The notes beneath the pieces were generated by a model. It searched no databases. It was not told the DNA's origin and was given only the letters and a program-made list of their open reading frames with translations. Source: Micrococcales bacterium KH10 (GTDB lineage: Bacteria; Actinomycetota; Actinomycetes; Actinomycetales; Cellulomonadaceae). From it: a stretch of DNA of 64,000 bases. Location of the stretch: the NCBI GenBank assembly GCA_900188465.1, contig FZPE01000001.1:992001-1056000 (forward strand), read 5' to 3'. Below, piece by piece: positions 52,041-61,036 of the stretch (within the stretch, counting starts at the first letter, position 1; the number at the start of each line of letters is the position of its first letter). The position numbers were made by a program, and so were the translations under genes.

Positions 52041-53033
52041 ATGCCTATCACCGCAGTCAACACAGACCCCGAAGCACTCACTTTGACAATCGTCGCGGAT
52101 TTCACCGTCTCGCCGCGACGACTCTGGGACGCCTATCTCGATCCGCGTCAGATCGAACAGTTCTGGGGTCCGCCGACCTACCCTGCGACATTTCTGCGCC
52201 ATGATGGTTTCCCAGGCGGGCTGACCCAGTACTACATGACAGGGCCGGAAGGCGATCGCAGTTATGGCTATTGGCAGTGGGTCGCCATTGACGAAGGCCA
52301 TTCCTTCGAGGTCCTCGACGGATTCAGCAACGACGATGGCACACCCAACACTGAGATGCCGTCGATGCGCATGACCTTTGAGTTCACCGAGACCGCACTC
52401 GGTTCCCGGCTGACAACCACGACCCATTTCAACTCGCTGCAAGAGTTGGAGCAACTGCAGGCAATGGGCATGATGGAAGGCACGAGTGCTGCCATGGCTC
52501 AGATCGATGCCGTGGTCGAGGACTTGACATCGTTCGCCGCGGATCTGGCCACGAGTGCTGTACTTATCGGGGACGACCGGGCACGAGTTTCCCGCGTGAT
52601 CCGCGGATCTCGCGAGCAGATCTGGCAGGCTCACATCGACCCGGCGATTCTGCGTCAGTGGCAGTTAGGGCCGGACGGGTGGAGCATGCCGGTGTGCGAG
52701 TACGGCGGCGAAGTCGGGGACGCGCTGCGCACTGAGTGGCAGAACGACGAGACCGGTGAGCGTTTCGGCTTCGTCGGTGTGGTCAAAGAATCCGATGCAC
52801 CACACCGGCTGGCTTCGACCGAGCGCATGGTCTCGCCCGATGATCCCAATGGAGAGAACAGCCCTGAGACGTTCAATGAAATGACGCTGACTGCTGTTGC
52901 GGGCGGCACATTGCTGGTCTATGTGATCACATACCCGAACGTTGAGATCCGTGAGCAGGTCCTCGCCACCGGTATGACGGAGGGCATGGAGACGAGTTAC
53001 GCCCGATTGGAGCGCGAGGTGCTCGTGGGCTGA
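52041..53033 (+). CDS. Tandem SRPBCC (AHSA1-like) protein
   Basis: The 330-residue protein consists of two START/AHSA1-like domains (about 8-160 and 175-328). Each begins with the family pattern: ADFTVSPRRLWDAYLDPRQIEQFW in the first and VSRVIRGSREQIWQAHIDPAILRQWQL in the second. The fold makes a hydrophobic pocket for small ligands; these ArsR-linked copies are of unknown function. ATG 52041 follows GAAAGGCG; an upstream frame through the ArsR end is rejected. Confidence 0.9.
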   Translation: MPITAVNTDPEALTLTIVADFTVSPRRLWDAYLDPRQIEQFWGPPTYPATFLRHDGFPGGLTQYYMTGPEGDRSYGYWQWVAIDEGHSFEVLDGFSNDDGTPNTEMPSMRMTFEFTETALGSRLTTTTHFNSLQELEQLQAMGMMEGTSAAMAQIDAVVEDLTSFAADLATSAVLIGDDRARVSRVIRGSREQIWQAHIDPAILRQWQLGPDGWSMPVCEYGGEVGDALRTEWQNDETGERFGFVGVVKESDAPHRLASTERMVSPDDPNGENSPETFNEMTLTAVAGGTLLVYVITYPNVEIREQVLATGMTEGMETSYARLEREVLVG

Positions 53034-53052
53034 CCCGACTCGGTCGCGCCCT

Positions 53053-53125
53053 CTGCCCGTGCCCGTTTCCCCTACCTCTGCTCGTTTCTCTGCCCGCGCC
53101 CGTTTCCCTGCCCGCGCCCGTTTCC
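53053..53125. repeat. Short direct repeats after the SRPBCC gene
   Basis: Copies of an approximately 18-base C-rich unit (TGCCCGCGCCCGTTTCCC) recur two to four times with drift. The strand is strongly pyrimidine-biased. They lie in the 222-base gap between convergent genes, just before a large hairpin. Confidence 0.6.
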
Positions 53126-53136
53126 CCGTCTCATGG

Positions 53137-53204
53137 CCGAGTGCCTGAAAATCGTGTTGGGCACACGTTATAAGGGGTGCCCAACACGATTATCGAGCAC
53201 TCGG
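53137..53204. repeat. Large two-part hairpin between convergent genes
   Basis: An outer stem CCGAGTGC/GCACTCGG (53137-53144 with 53197-53204) and an inner stem of 14 pairs (53151-53164 with 53177-53190) are both perfect, joined by a symmetrical 6-base internal loop, with a 12-base terminal loop. It may be a bidirectional terminator, a MITE-like remnant or a structured RNA. Confidence 0.75.
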
Positions 53205-53255
53205 ATAGCGGTGGGAGCAGGTTTCATCTTCGTGGCGGGCCGTCACGGCCTGATG

Positions 53256-54896
53256 TCACACGGAAGTTGTCTGATCCAAGCGGCGGATGTGGGATCGGGC
53301 ATGCTCGACGGCATCATCAAGACCGTCGAAGAGGTGGTTGTGGTGCCGCAGCGAACTGAGCACTTCCATCCGGCGCATCACTGTGAGGTGCTCGGGCCTG
53401 ATTCCTTTGATGAGCACGGTGATGTCCCGCTGCTCTAGTGCGCGCACCAGCGTGGACAGTTCGAGGGCGCCGGTGGCGTCTACCAGTTGTAGTTGTGACA
53501 GTCGCAAAATGACTACATCGACGCCTCGCTGTGATGCGACGCGTTCTATGATCCGGTCGACGGCGCCGAAGAACAATGCGCCGTCGATCCGGAAGATCGC
53601 GATGCGCTCGTCTCCTGCCGTGACCGGGCCTGCAATTTCTTCACGGTGCACGCCACTGGCTCGGCTCAGCGCACGCAGCGAGAAGAACGCTGCGGCGGCC
53701 AATCCGATGACGATGGCGATCACCAGGTCGAACGCGAGGGTGACCAGTGCCGTGACAACGAAGGTGGCGGCGGATGACCTCGTCGAATGGAACACCATGC
53801 GCAAGGTGCGGGTGGAGACCATACGCACTGCTGTCACCATCAGAACTCCGGACAGTGCGACCAGCGGGATGCGAGAGACCACGGAGGCAGCGAAGGCGAC
53901 GACTGCAAACAGTGCCACGGAGTGCACTATTGCTGACAGACGTGTTCTGCCGCCCGCTCGAACGTTGACTGCGGTCCGCGCGATCGCTCCCGTGGCCGGC
54001 ATTCCCGCGAAGAATCCGGCGGCGATCGAGGCCAGCCCTTGGCCGACGAGTTCTCTGTCCGCATCGAATGGGCCGGTGTCAGACATCGACGCGGCCACGC
54101 GCGCTGAGAGCAACGACTCGATGGCGGCCAACGCTGCGACCGCGACCGCTGGACCGGCCAGGGCACTTATCGTTTCAGGCGCGAGGTTCGGTAGCGTCGG
54201 CGCGGGCAGACTTGCGGGAAGCTCGCCGATGAGAGTCAGCGGCATATCCGCCGCGGCAACCACGATTGTCAGTACCACGATAGCTACGAACGACCCAGGA
54301 ACGGCTGGCAGGAAGCGAGCCACCGACACCATGAGCGCAGCGACAGCCAGCACGGCGGCAAGCGGCACCAGAGCTTGAGGCCAGTCGGCAGCGTGCACTG
54401 CTTGGCCTGCGGCAATGATCGCGTTAGTCGATTCCCCTGCGGCACCGACTGCTGCGGGAATTTGCTGCGCGAAGATGATGAGCGCAATGCCCAGTGTGAA
54501 TCCTTCGACGACCGGCCATGGGATGAACTGGACAAGTCGACCGAGACGACATGCTCCTGCGATAAGAACCAGAAGACCCGCCATTAGGCTCACGGTGATG
54601 ACCGCATTCACACCGTGGATGGCCGCAATGGGTGCGAGTATGACGACCATGGCACCGGTCGGTCCTGAGACCTGAACATGGGAGCCGCCGAATATGGCTG
54701 CCACAAGGCCCGCAACGATGGCTGTTACTAGACCCGCTTCGGCTCCAACTCCGGAGGTGACGCCGAAGGCCAGGGCCAGCGGAAGCGCCACGATCCCTAC
54801 AGTGAGCCCCGCAAGGACGTCGCGCCGCCAGGTTTCGCGCAGTTGACGGTAGTCGCTCGACTGAGGCAGGAGCGAGCGCAGGCCGCTCTTCTTCAT
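53256..54896 (-). CDS. SulP-family anion transporter with STAS domain
   Basis: The 546-residue protein has a SulP membrane domain of about 10-14 helices (about 25-410; ALPLALAFGVTSGVG and GSHVQVSGPTGAMVV are typical) and a C-terminal STAS domain (about 430-535; VILRLSQLQLVDATGAL). SulP proteins carry sulfate, bicarbonate or other anions; the substrate is not determined by sequence alone. Its ATG overlaps the stop of the ArsR gene, which probably controls it. Confidence 0.92.
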   Translation of the reverse strand: MKKSGLRSLLPQSSDYRQLRETWRRDVLAGLTVGIVALPLALAFGVTSGVGAEAGLVTAIVAGLVAAIFGGSHVQVSGPTGAMVVILAPIAAIHGVNAVITVSLMAGLLVLIAGACRLGRLVQFIPWPVVEGFTLGIALIIFAQQIPAAVGAAGESTNAIIAAGQAVHAADWPQALVPLAAVLAVAALMVSVARFLPAVPGSFVAIVVLTIVVAAADMPLTLIGELPASLPAPTLPNLAPETISALAGPAVAVAALAAIESLLSARVAASMSDTGPFDADRELVGQGLASIAAGFFAGMPATGAIARTAVNVRAGGRTRLSAIVHSVALFAVVAFAASVVSRIPLVALSGVLMVTAVRMVSTRTLRMVFHSTRSSAATFVVTALVTLAFDLVIAIVIGLAAAAFFSLRALSRASGVHREEIAGPVTAGDERIAIFRIDGALFFGAVDRIIERVASQRGVDVVILRLSQLQLVDATGALELSTLVRALEQRDITVLIKGIRPEHLTVMRRMEVLSSLRHHNHLFDGLDDAVEHARSHIRRLDQTTSV

Positions 54897-55264
54897 CGCA
54901 AGTCTTCCGACGATGCCGATCGGCCGGATAGCGAGTCCGGCTGCTTCAGTTGCGCAGCATTTTCCTCAAAAAGGTCAATGAGGAGTTGGCGGGCAGCAGT
55001 GAGCATGGTCGCTGCGTGTGACGATGCGAGACGGTAATAGACGTTGCTACCGCGGCGTTCTGCGACAACCAGGCGATAACGCCGCAACACCGCCAAGTGC
55101 TGCGAGAGATGCGAGGCCTCTATCTGCATGTCAAGCAACATGTCAGCTACGCAGACCTCTTGAGCGGCTGCCAAGAGTTCGAGAACTCGGATCCGGTAAG
55201 GATGCGCCAGGCCTTTGAACAGGTCTGCCTTGATCTCGTATAACGGCCGCTGCGTCTTGTCCAA
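54893..55264 (-). CDS. ArsR/SmtB-family regulator controlling the SulP gene
   Basis: A 123-residue winged-helix regulator: KADLFKGLAHPYRIRVLELL, the recognition segment ASHLSQHLAVLRRYRLV and the wing RRGSNVYYRL. The EVCVADML segment puts one cysteine at the alpha-3 position, but a second ligand is not obvious. It is first in a two-gene unit with the SulP transporter (ATGA overlap), and a perfect dyad lies 36 bases upstream. ArsR-SulP pairs are common in actinobacteria; the inducer is not known. Confidence 0.92.
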   Translation of the reverse strand: MDKTQRPLYEIKADLFKGLAHPYRIRVLELLAAAQEVCVADMLLDMQIEASHLSQHLAVLRRYRLVVAERRGSNVYYRLASSHAATMLTAARQLLIDLFEENAAQLKQPDSLSGRSASSEDLR

Positions 55265-55300
55265 TGTTGTCTCGCCCCGAGTAGTTATGGCCTTTTAGCC

Positions 55301-55328
55301 GATGAATTGATGGTTTTATCAATTCATC
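55301..55328. promoter_or_regulatory. Perfect dyad operator upstream of arsR-sulP
   Basis: Arms GATGAATTGAT (55301-55311) and ATCAATTCATC (55318-55328) are exact reverse complements with a 6-base centre. The site lies between the arsR-sulP unit and the divergent lipoprotein gene, in the expected promoter. The size fits an ArsR dimer site. Confidence 0.8.
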
Positions 55329-55445
55329 ATAACGTGAATGTTCCATCGGGTTCGGGACATAGTAGAAGCAGAGGGCCGATGTGGCTCGTGCCGACCCCGT
55401 CGACGCGAGCCACGCCGAAAGAACAACAGACACCGGGGGAAGAGT

Positions 55446-56297
55446 ATGCGGGCGAGAAGAACAGTCGGAACCTTCGCGATGATCATCACGTTGACGGCAA
55501 CGGCGTCCTGCGCCACCGGCAGCGGGCCTTCCCAGGTCACCTCGTCGCCTCCTCCGGTGACAGGTGAACGGCTGCCTGAACTCAGCGAACCTGATTCGGC
55601 TGAGTCAGACACCGAATCGGCCACCCTGAACGACCTCTATGAATGCGGAGACCGTCAGAGCCCGGACGGGGACCGACTGCGCGGCGGCCGCATGTACGAC
55701 TATCAGCCTTTCGCCACTATCGGCGATGCGGTCGATACCGTTGAAACCGCAGTAGTTGGGCGCATCACCGACTGGCGGGCTGGCCGGTCTGTCATCGAAG
55801 ACGACACGGCATTCCGCTATGCAGTGATCGAAGTTGCCGTGGACCAGTCATTCAAGGAGGACCGCCGCGACACGATCTACATTGAGTTCGAATTGGGCAA
55901 TGACATCGTTGACGAGTTCGGTCAAGTCGTTCGCGGGCCTTTCTCCACAAATCTTTTGACCATCGATGACGCGAAAGACGCCGCTCCCATCGGCACGCCG
56001 GTGATCTTCTTGGGCGACGAGATCGCTGCCGAGAATGACCCACATCGCAAGGTGGTCGACCCCGATGCCGGATTGCCCGCTGGCGAGGCACCCCACGGTT
56101 CTTACCCGCAGGGCCTGCTGCTGCGCAACTGCGATGGCAGTGTCACAAGTGCCATGGCTGAGACTCGGGATATTGACGAGTGGGTGGTTAGCGAGGCAGC
56201 GCTCGTCGATGATTCGACCCTGCGCAAGGCGACCGATCCGGGTAGTTTCGATCTGTTGGTGAACGCAGCTTTGCTTTTCGATCAGTCCTCTGAGTAA
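55446..56297 (+). CDS. Putative lipoprotein of unknown function
   Basis: From ATG 55446 (GGGGGAAGA ahead) the protein has 283 residues. The N-terminus is basic, then hydrophobic, ending TATASC, a plausible but weak lipobox (Cys22). The mature part is acidic and opens with a Ser/Pro/Thr/Glu-rich spacer; the core (about 85-245) has alternating beta strands (VVGRITDWRAG, YAVIEVAVDQSFKED, DTIYIEFELG) as in small secreted beta-barrel proteins. I do not recognise a named family. It faces the arsR-sulP unit across the dyad operator. Confidence 0.75.
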   Translation: MRARRTVGTFAMIITLTATASCATGSGPSQVTSSPPPVTGERLPELSEPDSAESDTESATLNDLYECGDRQSPDGDRLRGGRMYDYQPFATIGDAVDTVETAVVGRITDWRAGRSVIEDDTAFRYAVIEVAVDQSFKEDRRDTIYIEFELGNDIVDEFGQVVRGPFSTNLLTIDDAKDAAPIGTPVIFLGDEIAAENDPHRKVVDPDAGLPAGEAPHGSYPQGLLLRNCDGSVTSAMAETRDIDEWVVSEAALVDDSTLRKATDPGSFDLLVNAALLFDQSSE

Positions 56298-56513
56298 AGG
56301 GGCACCGGCGCTTGGCGAGTCGACGTGCGGGTGCGCCGATGCCATTGTCCTCGCTTTGGTGAGCGTCAGCACCCCCGCAAACGCTAGTGAACCGATCACG
56401 CCGCGGACAAACTCGTCCGCGCCGACCACGGGACACTCGCCGATCTCATCGTCCAAGGCGGCCGGCAAGAAAACGAAGATTCCGAAAAGAAGGCGAAGCG
56501 CGTTTTCAAGAAG

Positions 56514-56813
56514 TTGCTGAAGGCTGCGAGAAGCGGGCCTGTGAAGAAGACTCAGAAATACCCGGTCAACAAGAAGCAGGCACGCAAAGCGGTGGGGTAC
56601 TTGAGCTATCTAGAAAACAATGTAATCTCACAGCAGAGATCTACGAGTTGTGACGTCCACGGGAGACAATTTCTGTGCAATCACTATGCCGGACAGTACG
56701 TTAGCGTCGTTGATTTCGACATCATCATGGCTGTCGACGCCGTCGCGAAACGCACCAGATCCGGAATGATTGTGTTCACCACGAACTCTCGGTACGCGAA
56801 CAACATCAGCTAG
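56514..56813 (+). pseudogene. Fragment of an unrecognised coding sequence
   Basis: The 99-residue frame begins with a TTG inside a reading frame that is open upstream to about 56391 with no start codon of its own. The first 45 residues and the upstream part look coding (Lys-rich helices, KYPVNKKQARKAVGYLSYLEN), but after that the composition is poor. It is most likely the remnant of a lost gene. Function unknown. Confidence 0.3.
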
Positions 56814-56934
56814 TGCCAATGCGCGGTTGTGGTACTCAGACAGCGAGCGCCATATGACCGACGAGAATCCACTGGCAGGTTCGCCGCTTGTTCCGATACC
56901 TCATTTGCGACTAACCGCAAAAAACCTCTTCAAT

Positions 56935-57057
56935 CTGACCATGGCGTATGTCGGCACACGAGCCATGTTCGAGGAGGCAGGCTTCGAATGGGCCGCCGAC
57001 TCATCGTCAGTATTGAACGGCTTCCCGCGCATTGTGATGCGCAGACGATTCGCCTGA
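56935..57057 (+). pseudogene. C-terminal remnant of a GNAT acetyltransferase
   Basis: The last 40 or so residues of this frame, including YVGTRAMFEEAGFEWAADSS and a closing FPRIVMRRRF, match the C-terminal helix and final strand of GNAT N-acetyltransferases (the usual pattern is Y-x-G-T-x-x-M-F-x-x-x-G-F). The acetyl-CoA binding core is absent upstream, so only the 3' end survives. Confidence 0.6.
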
Positions 57058-57070
57058 CCTGTCTGGCCTG

Positions 57071-57232
57071 TCAGCCCTGCGAAGTCGCTTTGCGTTTGAT
57101 CCACAGCCAAGCGCTCGTCCCCAGGAACAACACGATGCCGATGATCGCGAGCCAGAACAGCCCTTTGATCACGAATCCCAGGACGGATAGCACGAGCCAC
57201 ACGATCAGCAGAAATATCAGAAAGTTCACCAT
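57071..57232 (-). CDS. Small hydrophobic membrane protein
   Basis: A 53-residue protein beginning MVNFLIFLLIVWLVLSVLGF: two hydrophobic helices (about 2-24 and 27-45) and a basic end (WIKRKATSQG). Such short two-helix proteins are common in actinobacteria and have no known function. There is no clear ribosome binding site, so the call rests on the helix pattern and clean frame. Confidence 0.6.
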   Translation of the reverse strand: MVNFLIFLLIVWLVLSVLGFVIKGLFWLAIIGIVLFLGTSAWLWIKRKATSQG

Positions 57233-57381
57233 GTTCTGAGGTTACGACCAGGCACTGACATCGGCCACTCGAATCGCTAAACCTCCCAGTGGGCACGTAG
57301 TGCCAGCGTCAGGGTGAATGCGCGCCGTCTTGGCTTTCATCCCCCAGCCGTCCCCCAGGTGGCGTCGCTACCGTGTGGCCC

Positions 57382-57690
57382 ATGGCCAACGGCGACACGC
57401 CTGACCGTAAACGTGTACTGCGGCGTCTGACATCTGGATTGGTCGTATTGGAGACTCTATACGGCGTGTGTCTCGTGGCTTTACTTGCACTGATGGGGCG
57501 CTCCATGGCTAGGTTCGACGGCTTGACCTGGTCACCCGTGCCCTATGTCGCGATGGCACTCGTCCTCGGGCTGTATGCGGCAAGTGCGGTGGTCATCTGG
57601 CGGGACCAGACCCGCCCGGCCCTGCGGCGAACACTGTTGTACCTCGTCGCTAGCGCGCACATCGTCGCAGCAATCTTCTTCTTCAGCTGA
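57382..57690 (+). CDS. Small integral membrane protein
   Basis: From ATG 57382 the protein has 102 residues; a GTG three codons upstream is an alternative. It has a basic start (DRKRVLRRL) and three hydrophobic helices (about 20-38, 55-73, 83-100). No family recognised. Its stop abuts the stop of the convergent dehydrogenase gene. Confidence 0.65.
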   Translation: MANGDTPDRKRVLRRLTSGLVVLETLYGVCLVALLALMGRSMARFDGLTWSPVPYVAMALVLGLYAASAVVIWRDQTRPALRRTLLYLVASAHIVAAIFFFS

Positions 57691-59085
57691 TCAGGTATGG
57701 TCCGCTAGGTCCACGCCGATCCAGACCGTCTTGGCGTTCATGAACTCGCGCATGCCTAAGTCGGAGAGCTCGCGCCCGAAGCCACTGCGCTTCACACCAC
57801 CGAATGGGATCTCCGGGTAGCTCGCGGTGTTTCCGTTGATGAACGCCATACCCGCCTGCACATCCCGTATGAACTGTTCCCGTTCGTCCGGGTCCTCGCT
57901 CCACAGGCTCGCGCCGAGTCCGTATGGATGCGCGTTTGCCTGTTCCAGCGCATCGCGCACCGAGGACACTCGGAACACCTGGGCCACCGGTCCAAAGACT
58001 TCTTTGTGGTACATGTTCATCTCAGGAGTGATGCCTGTCAAAACCGTTGGTGGATAGAACCAGCCTGGCCCATCGGGCTGCTTGCCGCCCACCAGCGCCG
58101 TGGCCCCCTTCGCCAGTGCGTCATCGACGAAGGCGACCACATCGTCTCGTCCTGCTTCAGTGGCAAGCGGTCCGATATCAGTACCGGGATCCATAGGGTC
58201 ACCAACGACCAGAGCACCCATTTTGGTCACAAACATTTCAAGGAACGTCTCGTAGATGTCGGTGTGGATGAAGAAGCGTTTGCCGTTGATGCAGGACTGG
58301 CCGCTGTTGAGGGTGCGGGCCTTGACCGCGTTATCACTGGCCTTGACCAGGTTGCTCGACGGCATGACGATGAACGGGTCCGACCCGCCGAGTTCGAGCA
58401 CCACTTTCTTGATCTCGGATCCCGCAACGGTGGCAACCGACTTACCGGCGGACTCGCTGCCGGTCAAAGTTGCGGCTTTCACCCGCTCGTCGCGTAACAC
58501 TTGTTCAATCCGTCCGGAGGAGACCAACAGCGTTTGGAAGACGTCGTCCGGGAAGCCTGCTTCTCGGAACAGTCGCTCCACATACAAAGCCGTCTGCGGC
58601 ACGTTGGAGGCATGCTTGAGCAAGCCCACGTTTCCTGCCATCAACGCAGGTGCGGCAAATCGCATGGTCTGCCATAGCGGAAAGTTCCACGGCATGACCG
58701 CAAGCACTGGTCCGATCGGCTGGTAGCTCACATAGGCTTCTTTGGCCCCAACGCGTGCTGCGTCGCAGGGCAGGTTCTTCAGGAACGCGGGCCCTTCGGT
58801 GGCATAGAAACGTAGTGCACGCGCAGATTTCGAGACCTCGCCCTGCGCCGCAGAATAGGTCTTGCCCATCTCGGTAGTCATCAGCATGGCAACGGAATCC
58901 ACTGCCGTCTCCAGATTGTCTGCGGCTTGGTTGAGCCATCTGGAACGTTGTTCGACGCTCGTCAGCCGGTATGAGTCTGCCGCAGCAGCCGCACGGCTTA
59001 ATTTGTCTTCCAGTTCGTCCGCGGTGAGTTCATCGAACTCCTTGAGCACTTCACCGGTTACTGGACTGATTGTCGCGATTGCCAT
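57691..59085 (-). CDS. NAD(P)-dependent succinate-semialdehyde dehydrogenase-like aldehyde dehydrogenase
   Basis: The 464-residue cytoplasmic enzyme belongs to the aldehyde dehydrogenase superfamily. VMPWNFPLWQ and the catalytic Glu in LELGGSDPFIV are visible, as is the catalytic Cys in NSGQSCINGKRFF; FGPVAQVFRV and FGGVKRSGFGREL complete the signature. The short N-terminus and GQSCINGKR match the succinate-semialdehyde dehydrogenase (GabD/Sad) group, but other small aldehydes are possible. It has no adjacent GABA or polyamine genes. Confidence 0.93.
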   Translation of the reverse strand: MAIATISPVTGEVLKEFDELTADELEDKLSRAAAAADSYRLTSVEQRSRWLNQAADNLETAVDSVAMLMTTEMGKTYSAAQGEVSKSARALRFYATEGPAFLKNLPCDAARVGAKEAYVSYQPIGPVLAVMPWNFPLWQTMRFAAPALMAGNVGLLKHASNVPQTALYVERLFREAGFPDDVFQTLLVSSGRIEQVLRDERVKAATLTGSESAGKSVATVAGSEIKKVVLELGGSDPFIVMPSSNLVKASDNAVKARTLNSGQSCINGKRFFIHTDIYETFLEMFVTKMGALVVGDPMDPGTDIGPLATEAGRDDVVAFVDDALAKGATALVGGKQPDGPGWFYPPTVLTGITPEMNMYHKEVFGPVAQVFRVSSVRDALEQANAHPYGLGASLWSEDPDEREQFIRDVQAGMAFINGNTASYPEIPFGGVKRSGFGRELSDLGMREFMNAKTVWIGVDLADHT

Positions 59086-59210
59086 GGCGATTCGTTCCCT
59101 TCGCTGATGGCCGGGTCCGGATATGTGGCTTCAACAGCAAACTATCACCGAACACCGTCATCGGCAGTGGGAGATGATGGTGATATCCGGCGATCGCGGA
59201 AAGGAGGATC

Positions 59211-59822
59211 ATGCCCACCAGCATCGATCTCGCACTCCCTTTCGCCGGAGACTGGCTCGTCCAGAACAGCCCCGCCAACCGCGTCCCCAGTCACGGAACG
59301 ACGCTCTTCGCATCCTCCTACGCCATCGACTTCGTACCCGTCAACAGTTCAGGGCGCACCGCGCCTTTCACTCCGGGCTCACTCGTACGTCCTGAGCCTG
59401 CGGCACGATTCCCTGGATTCGGCCGCCCGATTCTGGCACCCACAACTGGCCTCGTCATAGCTGCACATGACAAGGAGCCCGATCACCCGGCATACCGAGG
59501 CCTTCCCTCCATCCGATATGCGCTCACCCAACGCCAACGAGCCGCAGCAGGGTGGAAGGCACTCGCGGGGAACCACGTCTTCATCGATACCGGCGAAGCC
59601 GTGATCGCACTGTGTCATCTTCAACGCGACAGCATCGCGGTCACCCCCGGACAGCACGTCCAGACTGGTGACATCGTGGCTCGCTGCGGCAACTCGGACA
59701 ACAGCACCGAACCCCACCTCCACGTTCAAGCGATCGACGACCGCATCGTCGAGAACGCGCACGCCGTCAGCCTCACTTTCAACGGAGCGCTACCCCGCAA
59801 CGGCCAAATCATCCGGACGTAG
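59211..59822 (+). CDS. M23-family peptidase-like protein without signal peptide
   Basis: The 203-residue protein has the LytM/M23 zinc sites: His28 in PSHGTTL, Asp39 in SYAIDF, and HLHV in EPHLHVQ near residue 175; GNHVFIDTGEAVIALCHL and VQTGDIVARCGNSDN are typical core strands. Family members cut peptidoglycan cross-links, but here no signal peptide is visible, so it is cytoplasmic or exported in an unusual way. GAAAGGAGG lies ahead of the ATG. It appears to be a single-gene unit. Confidence 0.87.
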   Translation: MPTSIDLALPFAGDWLVQNSPANRVPSHGTTLFASSYAIDFVPVNSSGRTAPFTPGSLVRPEPAARFPGFGRPILAPTTGLVIAAHDKEPDHPAYRGLPSIRYALTQRQRAAAGWKALAGNHVFIDTGEAVIALCHLQRDSIAVTPGQHVQTGDIVARCGNSDNSTEPHLHVQAIDDRIVENAHAVSLTFNGALPRNGQIIRT

Positions 59823-60466
59823 ATCCCGTGGCGGCCATCGGCCATTACCGGAGCTCGCCGAGTGCCGCCTCGAGGTCTGCTCTTCGTGTGTCGGATCGAT
59901 GCTCCGGCTCTTTTTCGCACCTTGGTTTTCATGATTACGTGGGCTTCGCAGATGCCATTAAGGCTGCCAACTGCATACGCTGTAGCAGGCTGAGAATTGC
60001 GTGCTACGGAGACACTGTCCCGGATCGCGTCAAGGAAATGCCAAAGACTCACAGGTGTCAATCGACGAAAAGGCAGGAGCGGTATGGGTAATGCGACACG
60101 CATCATGATCGTTGTATGAGACGAACCTCCGGCCCGGGTACTGGTCAATCTACATCGCATCCTTGGACACGGACTGTGTTAGGTGCGCAACCGTCTTCGA
60201 GCCGGGCATCCGATCATCGACGTTGAGGTGTTTGGCAACGAGCACTTCGCCCCATTGGAGAAGATCTACGCCGAACGCGGCAGCCTGTTCGATATGACAC
60301 CAACTGATGCCGACACTGAGTATTGGGTGCGTCTGATGTCGATGGAGGCTGCGCAGCGCACTCTTGGTCGACTGGCTCAAAGAGGCGTCAGAGGGATACG
60401 TTGCTGGATAACATAGACGGCATGTCAGGTGCTTCCGCCACGGCCGCTGCCCTTGGACAAATCGCG
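59823..60466. other. Gap without a confident gene
   Basis: About 640 bases carry no recognised gene. A 77-residue frame at 60183-60416 (plus) has reasonable amino-acid composition (EKIYAERGSLFDMTPTDADT) but no homology I can name and no ribosome binding site, so it may be a remnant of a lost gene. Confidence 0.5.
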
Positions 60467-61036
60467 TCAAGCAGGAATGGGCATGGGCCGATATCGCAGG
60501 GCGGTCACCCCTGACCGGAACTCGTGGCGGTCGACGAACTCAAGCTGGATGCGCTCGTGCAGACCGGCGAGCAACGTCGGCCCATGTCCGGCAAGGACCG
60601 GATGCACAAGGAATTCGTACTCGTCGATTAACCCCAAATCTGCCAAAGCCGCAGGGAGCGTCACTCCTCCCACCCATAGACCTTCGTCTGGCTGCTGCTT
60701 GAGTTGCTGAACCGCTTGCCCCAAGTCGCCTTGCACCAGCTCGGCGTTCCAATCGACGCCGTTCAGCGTGCTCGACACGACGTACTTCTTCGCCTGGTCG
60801 ATGGCCTCGGCGAACGGGAACTCCCATTCATCCATCCAATCGGGCCAGATGCCGGTGGCTGGCTTCCGCCACGCCGACTCCATCATCTCGTAGGTGACCC
60901 GACCGAATAACAAGGCGTCGGCTCGTTCCATCTGCCCGGTCCAGTAGCGCATCGACTCCTCGTCCGGCGGGAGCCCTGCATCATGATGGCAGCAGCCGTC
61001 GAGCGTGACGTTGATGGAGTATCGAAGTGTTCTCAT
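60467..61036 (-). CDS. Dihydrofolate-reductase-like (RibD C-terminal) family protein
   Basis: The 189-residue protein matches the YyaP/YwjB group of RibD C-terminal reductase-like proteins: RYSINVTLDGCCHH at the start, ADALLFGRVTYEMM, and LWVGGVTLPAALADLGLIDEY with EFLVHPVLAGHGPTLL. These bind NADPH and reduce a pterin-like or unknown substrate. It is not the house-keeping dihydrofolate reductase. It stands alone at the edge of the defence/mobile region. Confidence 0.88.
   Translation of the reverse strand: MRTLRYSINVTLDGCCHHDAGLPPDEESMRYWTGQMERADALLFGRVTYEMMESAWRKPATGIWPDWMDEWEFPFAEAIDQAKKYVVSSTLNGVDWNAELVQGDLGQAVQQLKQQPDEGLWVGGVTLPAALADLGLIDEYEFLVHPVLAGHGPTLLAGLHERIQLEFVDRHEFRSGVTALRYRPMPIPA

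Larger units (their letters stand above)
56298..57070. other. Stretch of decayed sequence without an intact gene
   Basis: No intact gene is supported over about 770 bases. Part of it is more A-rich than the neighbourhood. It holds two recognisable fragments (56514-56813 and 56935-57057). This looks like an old insertion or deletion site. Confidence 0.55.

Noticed and set aside
53287-54378. 363-residue plus-strand frame opposite the SulP gene
   Set aside because: Ser/Thr/Ala-rich shadow; SulP and STAS motifs are on the minus strand.
59726-60160. 144-residue minus-strand frame after the M23 gene
   Set aside because: It overlaps the M23 gene on the other strand, lacks a ribosome binding site and has no recognisable pattern.
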